The notes under the pieces are model-generated. The model searched no databases. It saw nothing but the letters and a program-made list of their open reading frames with translations, and was not told the DNA's origin. Of a stretch of DNA of 64,000 nucleotides, positions 36,116-46,691 are shown piece by piece. The DNA lies in assembly GCF_900696085.1 (NCBI RefSeq), contig NZ_CAADFC020000003.1, positions 1 through 64,000 on the forward strand. Direction: 5' to 3'. The first letter of the stretch is position 1. The number at the start of each line of letters is the position of its first letter. The stretch comes from Bradyrhizobium ivorense. Lineage in GTDB: Bacteria; Pseudomonadota; Alphaproteobacteria; Rhizobiales; Xanthobacteraceae. Made by a program: the position numbers and the translations under genes.

Positions 36116-37525
36116 ATGCACATGACCCGCCGCGATTTCCTGTCGGCATCCGCAGGGCTCGCGCTGGTACCTGCGCTGGGCGGCCGGGTCGTTGCTGCGC
36201 CAGTGCCGCGCGAGGCCGACATCGTCGTGATCGGCGCCGGTGCCGCCGGCGTTGCCGCGGCGCGGCGGATCGCTGCGGCCAATCGCAAGGTGATCGTGGT
36301 GGAGGCATCCGGGCAGATCGGCGGACGCTGCCAGACCGATGCGTCGAGCTTCGGCGTGCCGTTCGATCGCGGCGCGCGCTGGATGCACAATCCCGAGACC
36401 AATCCGATGATCCGCCTCGCCCGCGCGGCCGGCCTTGAGATCGTTACCGCGCCGGCGGGCCAGAAGATCCGCATCGGCCGGCGCTACGCCCGTCCGGGCG
36501 AGACCGAGGAGTTTCTGGCGGCGCTGGTGCGCACCAACCGCGCCATCGACGACGCTTCGCGCAAGGCCGATATCGCTTGCGCCGCGGCGCTGCCGAAGGA
36601 CCTCGGCGACTGGACCGGCACCGCGGAATTCCTGCTCGGCGCCGGCTTCAGCGGCAAGGATCTGAAAGATGTCTCCGCCGTCGACAAGGTGCGCGCGCAG
36701 GATCGCAACACGGCGATCGGGTGCCGCCAGGGGCTCGGCGCGCTGGTCGCAAAGCTCGGCGAGCAGCTGCCGGTTTCGCTGTCGACGGCGGCGCAGCGCA
36801 TTTCGTGGAGCAACCGCGACGTGATGGTCGAGACGCCCTCGGGCAAGATCACCGCGCGCGCCGCCATCATCACCGTATCGAGCAACGTGCTCGCCAGCGG
36901 CAACATCAAGTTCGCGCCCGAGCTGCCGAAGCGTGCGCTCGATGCCGCCGCCAAGCTGAGCCTCGGCAGCTATGACCGCATCGCGCTGCAACTCCCCGGC
37001 AACCCACTCGGCCTGTCGCGCGACGACGTCATCGTGGAGCAGAGCAATTCGACGAAGACGGCGCTGCTCTACGGCAATATCGGCGGCACCTCGCTGTGCA
37101 CGATCGATATCGGCGGCTCGTTCGGGCGCGATCTCTCCGCGCAGGGCGAGAAGGCGATGACGGCGTTTGCGGTGGAATGGCTGACCAAGCTCTACGGCAG
37201 CGAGGCCGGCGCGGCGGTGAAGAAGACCAGCGTCACGCGCTGGAACGCTTCGCCCTTCATCCTCGGCGCGATGTCGGCCGCCGTCCCCGGGGCGCAACAA
37301 TCGCGCAAGATCCTGAGCGAGCCGATCGGCTGCGTCTATCTCGCGGGCGAGGCCACGCATGAGACACTGTGGGGCACCGTCGACGGCGCCTGGGAAAGCG
37401 GCGAACGCGCCGCCGACGCTGCGCTGCGCCGGATTGGTGCGATCAGGGACACGACCCCGGAGCCCGCGCCGGCTGCGAAGCCGCGCCGGCGCACGCCGCG
37501 CCACCCTGCCGGGCCGATGAACTGA
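36116..37525 (+). CDS. Tat-exported flavin amine oxidase
   Basis: The 469-residue protein has a Tat-type signal (MTRRDFLSASAGLAL) and a Rossmann FAD-binding IGAGAAGVAAARRI, then the FAD-contact motif GGRCQTD. It ends with YLAGEATHETLWGTVDGA, the second FAD-binding motif of monoamine oxidases. It would oxidise an amine in the periplasm, making an imine and hydrogen peroxide. The C-terminal tail is rich in Pro and Arg and not part of the family core. The in-frame ATG at 36122 gives a tidy Tat start. Substrate unknown. Confidence 0.85.
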   Translation: MHMTRRDFLSASAGLALVPALGGRVVAAPVPREADIVVIGAGAAGVAAARRIAAANRKVIVVEASGQIGGRCQTDASSFGVPFDRGARWMHNPETNPMIRLARAAGLEIVTAPAGQKIRIGRRYARPGETEEFLAALVRTNRAIDDASRKADIACAAALPKDLGDWTGTAEFLLGAGFSGKDLKDVSAVDKVRAQDRNTAIGCRQGLGALVAKLGEQLPVSLSTAAQRISWSNRDVMVETPSGKITARAAIITVSSNVLASGNIKFAPELPKRALDAAAKLSLGSYDRIALQLPGNPLGLSRDDVIVEQSNSTKTALLYGNIGGTSLCTIDIGGSFGRDLSAQGEKAMTAFAVEWLTKLYGSEAGAAVKKTSVTRWNASPFILGAMSAAVPGAQQSRKILSEPIGCVYLAGEATHETLWGTVDGAWESGERAADAALRRIGAIRDTTPEPAPAAKPRRRTPRHPAGPMN

Positions 37526-37604
37526 GGTCGTGGTCGGGTGCGCCTGTCGCGCGCATGCAGGGACGACGGTGAGTTAGGTTTCGCATCGCTCGCCAAATAA
37601 CCGG

Positions 37605-37719
37605 TGTCATCACCCGCGCATGCGGGTGATCCAGTATTCCAGAGGCAGTCATTGTTAGGCCGATAGGCCGCGGCGTACTGGATCGCCCGGTCGAGCCGGG
37701 CGATGACAGTTGTGGATGG
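37605..37719. repeat. Repeat unit GTCATCACCCGCGCATGCGGG
   Basis: Copy of the unit at 23970-24082, here between the amine oxidase and the metallo-hydrolase genes, close to the latter's stop at 37739. Confidence 0.75.
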
Positions 37720-37738
37720 GATACAGCCGGCCGCCGCC

Positions 37739-38683
37739 TCACACCGGCAGCCTGAGCTCCATCAGATCCTTTGCCACGACGATCCGGCCGGTGAAATTCT
37801 TCTTCACGTCCCGCGTCCAGTCGTCGTCGGTGACCTGCGGATCGTCGCCGGGCACGAAATGGCTCATCACCAGCATCTTGACGTTGGCGGCGGCGGCGAT
37901 GCGGCCGACGTCTTCGGTCGAGGTGTGGCTATCGAGCAGATGCTTCTTCAGCGTCGCGCCGTTCTTGGTGGTCGCCACCAGGCGATCGACCGCGGGGACG
38001 TAGAGGCATTCGTGCACCAGCACGTCGGCGCCTTTTGCAAACTCGGCGAGCTTCGGGTTGTAGGCAGTGTCGCTGGAGAACACGATGACGCCGTCGGGCG
38101 TCTCGAACTTGTAGGCGAAGTTGTCGACGATCGGCGGATGCGGCGTGCGGAAGGCGGTGACGGTGACATCGGATGTCTTCAGCACCACGCCGTCATCGGC
38201 GATGTCCTTCGCGATCAAGAGCGTGCGCGGGTCGGGGCGGCCCTCGTCCTCGATCCGGGTCTCGACGTCGACCTTGTTGAGCTCCCAATACGCCCTGGTC
38301 ATCGCCTCGATGCCCTTGGGGCCGAACGAATGGATCGGCGTTTTCAGGCCGGCGGCCCAGGCGTTGTAGAACAGATTGCCGTATTCGAGGTTGTGATCGG
38401 AATGGTGATGGCCGATGAAGATGTATTTCACCGACGGGATCGGCACGCCGGCGCGCACCAGCTGACGGCTGACGCCCATGCCACAGTCGATCACGAATGG
38501 GGTATCGCCAACGACGACGAGATTGGCCGGATTGGAGGCGCCGGTGCCGACCCGCGGCCCGCCCTTGGTGCCGAGAAACACGATGCGCGTGCGCGGCTTG
38601 GCGTCTTGCGCGCGCACCGCCGGCGCCGCGAGCATGGCGGCGCTGCCGAGCGCCAGTTTCAATGCGTTGCGGCGATCGATCAT
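37739..38683 (-). CDS. Exported metallo-beta-lactamase fold hydrolase
   Basis: The 314-residue protein starts MIDRRNALKLALGSAAML with a Tat/Sec-like signal (the pair RR), cleaved after VRAQ. The MBL-fold metal motif HHHSDHNLEYGN is present, followed by a His region near HECLYVPAVD and a late SHFVPGDDP. It resembles RNase Z-type or arylsulfatase-type members more than penicillinases. It probably hydrolyses an ester in the periplasm. Substrate unknown. The TauE-like gene lies just upstream on the same strand. Confidence 0.85.
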   Translation of the reverse strand: MIDRRNALKLALGSAAMLAAPAVRAQDAKPRTRIVFLGTKGGPRVGTGASNPANLVVVGDTPFVIDCGMGVSRQLVRAGVPIPSVKYIFIGHHHSDHNLEYGNLFYNAWAAGLKTPIHSFGPKGIEAMTRAYWELNKVDVETRIEDEGRPDPRTLLIAKDIADDGVVLKTSDVTVTAFRTPHPPIVDNFAYKFETPDGVIVFSSDTAYNPKLAEFAKGADVLVHECLYVPAVDRLVATTKNGATLKKHLLDSHTSTEDVGRIAAAANVKMLVMSHFVPGDDPQVTDDDWTRDVKKNFTGRIVVAKDLMELRLPV

Positions 38684-38721
38684 CGGTGGCTCCCTGGGCT
38701 TGTTCTCGGTTGAGAGCGACC

Positions 38722-39498
38722 CTAACCGCCGCGCAGGATGCCATCAAGCGCCGGCAATCCGACGATGACGGCAGCGGCGATCAGCGCATAGCAGATCGCG
38801 CGAAACACCCTTTCGCTCGCTTTGCCGAACAGCGCGGCGCCGAACCAGACCCCGATGCCGTAGACCGGACCAACGATCAGTGAGAATTTCACCGACTCGA
38901 GCGTGATCAGTCCGGTGAACCAGTAGCTGATCAGCGAGAAGAAGTCCGAGGCGCCGAAGAACAGCACGATATTGGCGCGCGAGACCACGGAGGAGATCGG
39001 GCGGCCGAGCCAGTAAGCGACGATCGGCGGGCCGCCGGTTTGCGCCAGGCCGCTGCAGAAGCCGGACAAGCCGCCGACGCCGACCGAGAGCGCCGGGTGC
39101 TCCTTGCCGTGATAGCGCCACCCCGACAGCAGCAGCACCAGCAGCGCCGCGACGAAGGCGGAGATGATCCAGCGCGTGGTGACGGGCTCGAGCACGGTGA
39201 GGAAATAGGTCCCGATGGGAACGCCGACCAGCGCACCGGCCACCATGACCGCGGTCGCCTTGCGGTCGGCATGCTTCCACGCATTCGGCAGCAGCGGCGT
39301 TGCCGCGACGAAGTCGATGAGGAGCAGCAGTGCCGCCACCAGCCGCGGCCCTGCGACGCTGCTCGCCAGCGGCATGAAGATCAGCGCCGAGCCGAAGCCG
39401 GAAAAGCCGCGCGCGGTGCCGGAGACAAAGGCGATGGTGCAGATCGCAAGCGCGATCTGGGTCGAGAGGTCGGAGGGGATGAGGTTGAGGGAGGTCAT
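38722..39498 (-). CDS. TauE/SafE-family membrane permease
   Basis: This 258-residue protein has about eight hydrophobic segments with the repeated family pattern (GFSGFGSALIFMPLAS, GALVGVPIGTYFLTVL, GGLSGFCSGLAQTGGPPIVAYWL). TauE/SafE proteins move sulfite, sulfonates or organic anions. It is upstream of the exported hydrolase on the same strand with 38 bases between, so the hydrolase may make what it exports. The link is an inference. Confidence 0.87.
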   Translation of the reverse strand: MTSLNLIPSDLSTQIALAICTIAFVSGTARGFSGFGSALIFMPLASSVAGPRLVAALLLLIDFVAATPLLPNAWKHADRKATAVMVAGALVGVPIGTYFLTVLEPVTTRWIISAFVAALLVLLLSGWRYHGKEHPALSVGVGGLSGFCSGLAQTGGPPIVAYWLGRPISSVVSRANIVLFFGASDFFSLISYWFTGLITLESVKFSLIVGPVYGIGVWFGAALFGKASERVFRAICYALIAAAVIVGLPALDGILRGG

Positions 39499-39575
39499 GC
39501 GGAGTGAAAACGTGAGGCTCGGTCTGCGGACTACGCGCTCGTACGCGCTTCAAATACGACCGCAACCTTATCAGA

Positions 39576-39706
39576 CCCGTCATCCTGAGGCGCGCGCCCG
39601 GCGGCGCTGTTGCGCCGCTGGGCGAGCCTCGAAGGATGAATCGGCCCCAGCCGGGCCGTCGACCCTTCGAGGGCCGCTGAAGAAGCGGCCACCTCAGGGT
39701 GACGGT
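39576..39706. repeat. CGTCATCCTGAGG repeat unit
   Basis: Copy of the unit at 23833-23946, between the permease gene and pheT. It fits the type of imperfect palindrome found at gene ends. Confidence 0.78.
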
Positions 39707-39748
39707 GATAGATTAGGTGATAGGTGTCGTCGCCCTGCCGTAGCCCCA

Positions 39749-42157
39749 TCACCCCCGCAGCGTGCCGCCGGTCTTCTTCGTCACTTCGGCGACGATCCTA
39801 GCCGCGACGGCGTCGATTTCCTGGTCGGTCATGGTCTTGTCGCGCGGCTGCATCGTCACCGCGATCGCGATCGACTTCTTGTCGGGATCGATGCCCTTGC
39901 CTTCGTAGACGTCGAACACGGTCACGCCCGTGATCAGCTTCTTGTCGAGGTTCTGCACGGTGCGGACGATGTCGCCGGCCTTGACGGTGCGGTCGACGAT
40001 GAAGGCGAAGTCGCGCGACACGGGCTGGAACGTCGAGAGGTCGATCAGCGGTTTTGCGCGGGTCGCCCTCTGCTTGGCCTCCGGAATCCGCTCCAGGATC
40101 ACCTCGAACACGATCATCGGGCCGTCGACGCCGAGCGCCTCGGCGGCGCGTGGATGCAGCTCGCCGAAATAGCCGAGCACGTTCTGCGGACCGATCTGGA
40201 TGGTGCCGGAGCGGCCCGGGTGCAGCCAGGCCGGCCCGCCCGGCACGATCTGCAACGCCTGCATCGGCGCGCCGGCGGCCGCCAGCACGGCGAAGGCGTC
40301 GGCCTTGGCGTCCATCGCATCCGCGGCCGCAGAGCCGGTCCAGTGCCGTCCAAGTCCCTTCGACGAGGCATCGCCGTGGCGCACGCCGGAGGCGGCCACG
40401 AGCTGGTCCTCCGGCCGGTCACCGCGGAACACCTGACCGACCTCGAATAGCGCGAGGTCAGGATAGCCGCGGTTGACGTTGGCTTGCGCCGCCGCGACGA
40501 GGCCGGGCACCAGGCTCGGGCGCATGTCGGACAGGTCGGCCGCGATCGGGTTCGCCAGCACCAGCTCCGCCTGGCCGCCGCCGAACAGTTTTGCCGCGTC
40601 ATTGGTGATGAACGACCAGGTCACCGCCTCGACCAGGCCGCGCGCACCGAGCGCGCGCTTGGCGCGGCGGGTGCGCTGCTGGATCGGCGTCAGCACTGGC
40701 TTGCGCGGCTCCTCGCCGCGATCGAACGGCGTCATCGGCACCTTGTCGACGCCGACAATGCGCACGATCTCCTCGACGATGTCGGCCTTGCCCTGCACGT
40801 CGGTGCGCCAGGACGGGATCGCGATCTTCACCACCGGGCCGGCGCCCGCCAGCATGAAGCCGAGCCGGGTCAGGATCAGCTTGACCTCGACCAGCGGCAC
40901 CTCGATGCCGGCGAGCCGCTTCACCTCGCTGAGCGGGAAGTCGATCACGCGGTCCTCGCCGAACTGTTTTCCCACCACGACGTTCTCGGACGGCGTGCCG
41001 CCGCACAGATCGAGCACCATCCTGGTGGCGAGCTCGAGCCCGGGCACCATGAAGGCGGGATCGACGCCGCGCTCGAAGCGGTAGCGGGCATCGGAGTTGA
41101 TGCCGAGCTTGCGGCCGGTCTGGGCGATATTGATCTCGTTCCACAGCGCCGATTCGATCAGCACATCGGTGGTGTTCTCGTCGCAGCCCGAGGCCTCGCC
41201 GCCCATAATGCCGGCGAGCGATTCGACGCCGTGCTCGTCGGCGATGACGCAGATGTTGCTGTCGAGCGTGTAGGTGCGGCCGTCGAGCGCGAGCAGCGTC
41301 TCGCCATCCCTGGCGCGGCGGACCGTGAGGTTGCCCTGCACCTTCTTGGCGTCGAACACGTGCAATGGGCGGGCGCGGTCGTAGGTCATGAAGTTGGTGA
41401 TGTCGACCAGCGCGTTGATCGGCCGCAACCCGATCGCGGTCAACCGCTGCTGCAGCCATTCCGGCGACGGGCCGTTCTTCACCCCGCGCACCAGGCGCAG
41501 CGCGAAGCCGGGGCAGAGCGTCGGGTCTTCCACCGTCACCTGCACCGGGCAGGGAAATTCGCCCTTGATCGGCCTGATTCCGGGATCCTTGAACTTGCCC
41601 ATGTCGGCGGCGGAGAGATCGCGCGCGATGCCGTGCACGCCGGTGCAGTCCTGCCGGTTCGGCGTCAGATTGATCTCGATGACGGGGTCGCCGAGCCTCG
41701 CCCATTCGACAAAGCCCCTGCCGACCGGCGCATCCGCCGGCAGCTCCATGATGCCGTCGTGATCTTCCGAGAGCTGCAGCTCGGCCGCCGAGCACAGCAT
41801 GCCGCGGCTCTCGACGCCTCTGATAGTGCCAACGCCGAGCGTGATGTTCTTGCCCGGGATGTAGGTGCCGGGCGGCGAGAACACGCTGATCAGCCCGGCG
41901 CGCGCATTCGGCGCACCGCACACCACCTGCACCGGCGCCCCGCCGTCGCCGGTGTCGACCATGCAGACGCGCAGCCGATCGGCATTCGGATGCTGCTCGG
42001 CCGAAATCACCCGCGCAATGGTGAACGGCGCCAGCGCCTTCGCCTTGTCCTCGATGTTCTCGACCTCGAGCCCGATCATGGTGAGCTTCTCGGCGAGCTT
42101 GTCGAGCGGCTCATCGGTCTCGAGATGTTCCTTCAGCCAGGAGAGGGTGAACTTCAC
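39749..42157 (-). CDS. pheT: Phenylalanine-tRNA ligase beta subunit
   Basis: The 802-residue subunit has a tRNA-binding (EMAP-like) domain near residues 40-150, then B3/B4, the DNA-binding-like B5 domain and the C-terminal FDX-ACB anticodon-binding domain ([19 protein letters not shown]). With PheS it charges tRNA-Phe. It lies downstream of pheS on the minus strand with about 97 bases between. It is full-length. Confidence 0.96.
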   Translation of the reverse strand: MKFTLSWLKEHLETDEPLDKLAEKLTMIGLEVENIEDKAKALAPFTIARVISAEQHPNADRLRVCMVDTGDGGAPVQVVCGAPNARAGLISVFSPPGTYIPGKNITLGVGTIRGVESRGMLCSAAELQLSEDHDGIMELPADAPVGRGFVEWARLGDPVIEINLTPNRQDCTGVHGIARDLSAADMGKFKDPGIRPIKGEFPCPVQVTVEDPTLCPGFALRLVRGVKNGPSPEWLQQRLTAIGLRPINALVDITNFMTYDRARPLHVFDAKKVQGNLTVRRARDGETLLALDGRTYTLDSNICVIADEHGVESLAGIMGGEASGCDENTTDVLIESALWNEINIAQTGRKLGINSDARYRFERGVDPAFMVPGLELATRMVLDLCGGTPSENVVVGKQFGEDRVIDFPLSEVKRLAGIEVPLVEVKLILTRLGFMLAGAGPVVKIAIPSWRTDVQGKADIVEEIVRIVGVDKVPMTPFDRGEEPRKPVLTPIQQRTRRAKRALGARGLVEAVTWSFITNDAAKLFGGGQAELVLANPIAADLSDMRPSLVPGLVAAAQANVNRGYPDLALFEVGQVFRGDRPEDQLVAASGVRHGDASSKGLGRHWTGSAAADAMDAKADAFAVLAAAGAPMQALQIVPGGPAWLHPGRSGTIQIGPQNVLGYFGELHPRAAEALGVDGPMIVFEVILERIPEAKQRATRAKPLIDLSTFQPVSRDFAFIVDRTVKAGDIVRTVQNLDKKLITGVTVFDVYEGKGIDPDKKSIAIAVTMQPRDKTMTDQEIDAVAARIVAEVTKKTGGTLRG

Positions 42158-42254
42158 GGCCGCATGCCTCGGTTCTTGTTGGTGGTGACTAGATGACTTG
42201 CGCCGACGGAGGGGACGGAGAGAGTCTTCGCAATGTCGCGTCCACGCGCCGGCA

Positions 42255-43337
42255 TCACGTGCTCAATCCCCCGGCGATCGTCGGGATCTCCAGCGGCTTG
42301 AAGCCGTAGTGGTTGAGCCAGCGGACGTCGTTTTCGAACATCTGCCTGAGATCGGCGATGCCGTATTTCAGCATCGCGATGCGGTCGATGCCCATGCCCC
42401 AGGCAAAGCCCTGGTAGACGTCGGGATCGAGGTTGCAGGCGCGCAGCACGTTCGGGTGCACCATGCCGCAGCCGAGGATCTCCATCCAGTCCTCGCCCTC
42501 GCCGAAGCGGATCTCGCCCTTGTCGCGGCGGCACTGGATGTCGACCTCGAGCGACGGCTCGGTGAACGGGAAGAACGACGGCCGGAACCGCATGTTGATG
42601 TGGTCGACCTCGAAGAACGCCTTGCAGAACTCGTGCAGGATCCATTTGAGGTGGCCGAGATGCGAGCCCTTGTCGATCACGAGACCCTCGACCTGATGGA
42701 ATTGCGGCGTGTGGGTCGCGTCCGAATCGATGCGGTAGGTGCGGCCCGGGCAGATTACGCGGATCGGCGGCTTCTGCGTGAGCATGGTGCGCACCTGCAC
42801 CGGCGAGGTGTGGGTGCGCAACAGCATGCGCGAGCCGTCCTCCTTCGGATTGAAGAAAAAGGTGTCGTGCATCTCGCGCGCGGGATGGCCGATCGGGAAG
42901 TTCAGTTTTGTGAAGTTGTAGTCGTCGGTCTCGATGTCCGGACCCTCGGCGACCGCAAAGCCCATGTCGGCGAAGATGGTGGTGAGCTCGTCCCAGACCT
43001 GGCTCAGCGGATGGATGCGGCCGGCATCCGCCGGCGTGTCGCGCAGCGGCAGCGTAACGTCGATGGTCTCGGCGGCGAGGCGGGCATCCAGCGCGGCTGC
43101 TTTGAGCACGTCGCGCCGCGTCGCGAGCGCCTGCGTCACCGCATCCTTGGCGAGGTTGATCTTGGCGCCTTCGGTCTTGCGCTCGTCCGGCGACATTTTG
43201 CCCAGCGTCGCAAGGAGCGCGGAGATCGAGCCCTTCTTGCCGAGGGAGGCGACGCGCACCGCCTCGAGGGCGGCCTCGTCGGAGGCGGCGGCGATCTGGT
43301 CGAGGATGGATTTTTCGAGCGTTGCGAGGTCCGACAC
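42255..43337 (-). CDS. pheS: Phenylalanine-tRNA ligase alpha subunit
   Basis: The 360-residue subunit has an N-terminal coiled coil (about 1-85), then class II synthetase motifs: motif 2 near [17 protein letters not shown] and motif 3 near [16 protein letters not shown]. It forms the catalytic core of the alpha2-beta2 enzyme. It is the first gene of the pheST pair, and a palindrome lies 25-70 bases upstream of its start. A separate gene on the opposite strand lies between it and rplT. Confidence 0.96.
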   Translation of the reverse strand: MSDLATLEKSILDQIAAASDEAALEAVRVASLGKKGSISALLATLGKMSPDERKTEGAKINLAKDAVTQALATRRDVLKAAALDARLAAETIDVTLPLRDTPADAGRIHPLSQVWDELTTIFADMGFAVAEGPDIETDDYNFTKLNFPIGHPAREMHDTFFFNPKEDGSRMLLRTHTSPVQVRTMLTQKPPIRVICPGRTYRIDSDATHTPQFHQVEGLVIDKGSHLGHLKWILHEFCKAFFEVDHINMRFRPSFFPFTEPSLEVDIQCRRDKGEIRFGEGEDWMEILGCGMVHPNVLRACNLDPDVYQGFAWGMGIDRIAMLKYGIADLRQMFENDVRWLNHYGFKPLEIPTIAGGLST

Positions 43338-43361
43338 GGGTCAATTCCTGCTTTGAGCGGC

Positions 43362-43406
43362 GCACGATCCGATCGGAAAACCGGGAGCCATTTGTCCGGA
43401 TCGTGC
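43362..43406 (-). promoter_or_regulatory. Palindrome in the pheS leader
   Basis: GCACGATCCG at 43362-43371 pairs perfectly with CGGATCGTGC at 43397-43406, with 25 bases between. It lies 25-69 bases upstream of the pheS ATG, on the leader RNA if transcription starts further up. It could be an RNA hairpin or protein-binding site. Function unproven. Confidence 0.45.
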
Positions 43407-43455
43407 TGCCAAATTCGGGCTGGGTTGTCGCCGCCCGAAGGCGGTAACGTCAAGC

Positions 43456-43480
43456 AAAAAGCCGGTCATTTCGGGCCGGC
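43456..43480 (-). terminator. Intrinsic terminator upstream of pheS
   Basis: Read on the minus strand, GCCGG, ten bases, CCGGC, then TTTTT. It would stop transcription coming from rplT before pheS, so pheST may be a separate unit here. A TTGACG-like sequence follows at 43453-43448. Confidence 0.5.
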
Positions 43481-43542
43481 GAGCGGGCCGGTTGAACCCC
43501 CTCGCGGCGCGATGGGACCAAAGGGGGAAGAGGAGATTTGCG

Positions 43543-43953
43543 ATGCACTTGCGGTCCTGGCTGGCTGGCCTTGCCGTCGTCCTGTCGCTCGCCGCGTCTC
43601 CGGCACATGCGGCGGTCTGCATGAACACGTCGATGACGCTGGATGCCATCGTCGAGGCCATCAACGCCACCAAGGGATGCGCGGCGGCGCTGAAACTATT
43701 CACGGACTGCGCATTCGGCGCGAGCGGCGACGTCCAGCTCGGCGAGGCCGTCGAGAAGAAGTGCGAGGCGGACTTCCTGTCCGGCCTGAAGGGCGCGCAG
43801 AAGAAGACCTATGCGGGCGAACTCGGCCGCTGTGATCGCAAATACCGCAACGAGAGCGGCACCATGTACCGCTCGTTCACGGCATTCTGCCGGGCCGAGG
43901 TGTCACAGCGCTATTCGCAGAAGGCGCTGAAAGCGGGCCTAAAGGCCCGCTAA
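43543..43953 (+). CDS. Exported cysteine-containing hypothetical protein
   Basis: The 136-residue protein has a Sec signal (LRSWLAGLAVVLSLAAS, cleavage after AHA) and a mature part with five or more cysteines, which may form disulfides. It begins with ATG 43543 after AGAGGAG. It lies between rplT and pheS on the opposite strand, splitting a cluster that in many bacteria is continuous. Small exported cysteine-rich proteins of this type are common in bradyrhizobia, with unknown role. A hairpin covers its stop codon. Confidence 0.75.
   Translation: MHLRSWLAGLAVVLSLAASPAHAAVCMNTSMTLDAIVEAINATKGCAAALKLFTDCAFGASGDVQLGEAVEKKCEADFLSGLKGAQKKTYAGELGRCDRKYRNESGTMYRSFTAFCRAEVSQRYSQKALKAGLKAR
43932..43951. 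terminator. Bidirectional-type hairpin at convergent gene ends
   Basis: AGCGGGCCT (43932-43940) and its perfect complement AGGCCCGCT (43943-43951) overlap the stop of the exported protein gene. The rplT stop lies 17 bases on. It lacks a strong T run but sits where convergent transcripts end. Confidence 0.5.
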
Positions 43954-43967
43954 AGGGGCGCGAGAGA

Positions 43968-44327
43968 TCAGGCAGCCAGCGCGGCCTTGGCCTTCTCGGC
44001 GATCGCCTGGAACGCAGCCGGCTCGGCGATGGCGAGATCCGACAGCACCTTGCGGTCGACGACGATGCCCGACTTGGACAGGCCGTTGATAAACACGCTG
44101 TAGGTCATGCCGAACGGACGGACGGCGGCGTTGATGCGCTGGATCCAGAGCGCGCGGAAGGTGCGCTTCTTGCGCTTGCGGTCGCGGAAGGCGTACTGGC
44201 CGGCCTTTTCGACCGCCTGCTTGGCGACGCGGATCGTGTTCTTGCGGCGGCCGTAATAGCCCTTGGCGGCCTTGTAGACTTTCTTGTGCTTGGCGTGAGC
44301 GGTCACACCGCGTTTGACGCGAGACAT
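43968..44327 (-). CDS. rplT: Large ribosomal subunit protein bL20
   Basis: The 119-residue protein starts [28 protein letters not shown] and continues with the basic helical region [25 protein letters not shown]. It binds 23S rRNA early in assembly, and in several bacteria it represses its own operon. It follows rpmI by 75 bases on the same strand. Normal length and highly conserved. Confidence 0.97.
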   Translation of the reverse strand: MSRVKRGVTAHAKHKKVYKAAKGYYGRRKNTIRVAKQAVEKAGQYAFRDRKRKKRTFRALWIQRINAAVRPFGMTYSVFINGLSKSGIVVDRKVLSDLAIAEPAAFQAIAEKAKAALAA

Positions 44328-44402
44328 GACGGAAATCCTTGAGATCTATGAAGTGATGACGGGGGCCTCGCGCGGACGCGGGCCGGTTTCAAGCAGCTGC
44401 GA

Positions 44403-44603
44403 TCAGGCGTTCGGCAAGAAGTACTTCTTGACGTTGTCGCCGTCGGTCTTGAACAGCACGCGGGTGCCGCGGAGCTGACGGATCTGCTTCTTGGTCCGCT
44501 TGATCATGCCGTGGCGCTTGCCGCGCTGGGCGTGCATGACTTTGCCGGTGGCCGTCACCTTGAAGCGCTTTTTAGCGCCCGATTTGGTCTTCAACTTGGG
44601 CAT
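44403..44603 (-). CDS. rpmI: Large ribosomal subunit protein bL35
   Basis: The 66-residue protein starts [21 protein letters not shown] with a basic core. The codon MPKLKT at 44603 is used. A longer frame adding MRQESQ is not needed. It lies between infC and rplT, as usual. Confidence 0.96.
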   Translation of the reverse strand: MPKLKTKSGAKKRFKVTATGKVMHAQRGKRHGMIKRTKKQIRQLRGTRVLFKTDGDNVKKYFLPNA

Positions 44604-44982
44604 TTGGCTCTCCTGTCGCACAGCACGAAAATCGCCCCAAGAGGCGTTCGGCCGGCTAAAATGCTCGTTAGAGCGTTGATAGTGCTAAAGTTTTTCCCGA
44701 ATTGGAAGTACCTGCACTGAACGTCGCCACGGCAGCCCTTGATCAGCCGGGCGGCGAAGGCCCGGCTTATGACAGAGGATCGGCAGTTTGGCAACGTTTG
44801 CGTAGTTGATCTACGGAACCGTAGCCCGGATGGAGCGAAAGCGTAATCCGGGGCAGTCCATCCGCGGGGGCACCGTCCCGGATTGCGCTGCGCTTCATCC
44901 GGGCTACTGCTCCCGTCTCAGAAACGAAACAGCCCGCCGATTGGCGGGCCGCTCCATTCTCGGCAATCCGACTAACGCGAAC
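44604..44982. other. Gap between infC and rpmI
   Basis: The 379-base gap holds a palindromic repeat at 44821-44907 and no supported gene. The gap is large for this cluster, so rpmI-rplT may have their own promoter here. Confidence 0.5.
44821..44907. repeat. GTAGCCCGGATGGAGCG palindromic repeat
   Basis: A copy of the unit at 34928-35014 with small changes, inserted between infC and rpmI. Confidence 0.82.
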
Positions 44983-45522
<540 letters not shown>

Positions 45523-45752
45523 GGGTAACTCTCCAAAGTTGTGAAAGGGAAGGCGGATATTTTGTAGCAAGACGTTGCAACGGGCAAGCGAACTCGCTGA
45601 TTACGCGGCAAAACCGTCAAATGCGAGGCATTTTGGCCACGCACGGCACATATAGCGGGTGCGCGCACTCCGCAAGGCGTCGGACGCAGCCGTTGACCGG
45701 TGCCAGCGGACGATTGAAAACCAAATCCCTGACACCCGAGTGACCGACCCAA

Positions 45753-46565
45753 ATGACTGAGCCGACAACCCAAACTGCCGCAGCCAACCAGGAACCCGCT
45801 TTCATTGAGGTCGGCGAGGGCGATCACAAGCGGCGGATCGCGGTGCGCGCCCGCGCCGCCCGCGGCCCGGGGAGCCCCGGGCTGGTCTGGCTCGGCGGGT
45901 TCAAGTCCGACATGCAGGGCACCAAGGCGCTCGCGCTCGATGCCTGGGCCGCCGAGCACGGCCGCAGCTCGGTCCGGTTCGACTATTCCGGCCATGGCGA
46001 ATCCTCCGGGGATTTTGCCGACGGCACGATCGGCCGCTGGCTCGAGGAGAGTGTCGCGGTGTTTACGCAATTCTGCCGCGGGCCGCAGGTGCTGATCGGT
46101 TCCTCGATGGGCGGCTGGATGGCGCTGCTCTTGGCACGCGAGATCGCGCGGCGCGGAGAGGGGCAGGCCTCGCTCGCCGGCCTGGTGCTGATCGCGCCGG
46201 CACCTGATTTCACCGAGGAACTGATGTGGAAGGGCTTTTCGCCCGAGATCCGCGCCGAGATCGAGACCAAGGGCCTCTGGCTGCGGCCGTCGGACTACGG
46301 CGACGGCTCGCCCTACCCGATCACCCGCGCCTTGATCGAGGAAGGCCGCAATCATCTGCTGCTCGGCAGCAAGATCGATGTCGGCTGCCCGGTGCGCATC
46401 CTGCAGGGCGCGCAGGATCCGGACGTGCCGTGGAAGCACGCGTTCGCGCTGGTGCACCGGCTGCCGGCCGAGGACGTGGTGCTGACCATGATCCAGGACG
46501 GCGACCACCGCCTGTCGCGCCCGCAGGACATCGCGCGGATCATCGCCGCGGTGGCGGAGATCTAG
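45753..46565 (+). CDS. Alpha/beta hydrolase
   Basis: The 270-residue protein has the nucleophile elbow LIGSSMGGWMALLLA (Ser near residue 115), an oxyanion region GGFKSDMQGTKA and a late D and H (EDVVLTMIQDGDHRLSRPQ). It appears full-length and cytoplasmic. The substrate could be an ester or thioester. It diverges from infC across about 230 bases. Confidence 0.88.
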   Translation: MTEPTTQTAAANQEPAFIEVGEGDHKRRIAVRARAARGPGSPGLVWLGGFKSDMQGTKALALDAWAAEHGRSSVRFDYSGHGESSGDFADGTIGRWLEESVAVFTQFCRGPQVLIGSSMGGWMALLLAREIARRGEGQASLAGLVLIAPAPDFTEELMWKGFSPEIRAEIETKGLWLRPSDYGDGSPYPITRALIEEGRNHLLLGSKIDVGCPVRILQGAQDPDVPWKHAFALVHRLPAEDVVLTMIQDGDHRLSRPQDIARIIAAVAEI

Positions 46566-46571
46566 CCACGC

Positions 46572-46668
46572 CGGGCCCTTCGAGACGGCCGCTTCGCGGC
46601 CTCCTCAGGGTGACGGCTACGGATAAAGACGTCATCCTGAGGAGCGCGTAGCGCGTCTCGAAGGATGG
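46572..46668. repeat. CGTCATCCTGAGG repeat unit, inverted
   Basis: Related to the units at 23833 and 39576. It lies directly after the hydrolase stop and overlaps the start region of the next gene. Confidence 0.7.
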
Positions 46669-46691
46669 CCGCAAGCGAGGGAGAAGCGTCA

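Noticed and set aside
40484..42196. A 570-codon plus-strand frame opposite pheT
   Set aside because: It is a mirror of pheT with a low-complexity His/Arg/Ala-rich translation. The pheT reading has all domains.
43362..43406. A T-box or Phe leader-peptide attenuator before pheS
   Set aside because: No T-box core sequence and no Phe-rich short reading frame was seen. Only a palindrome is supported.
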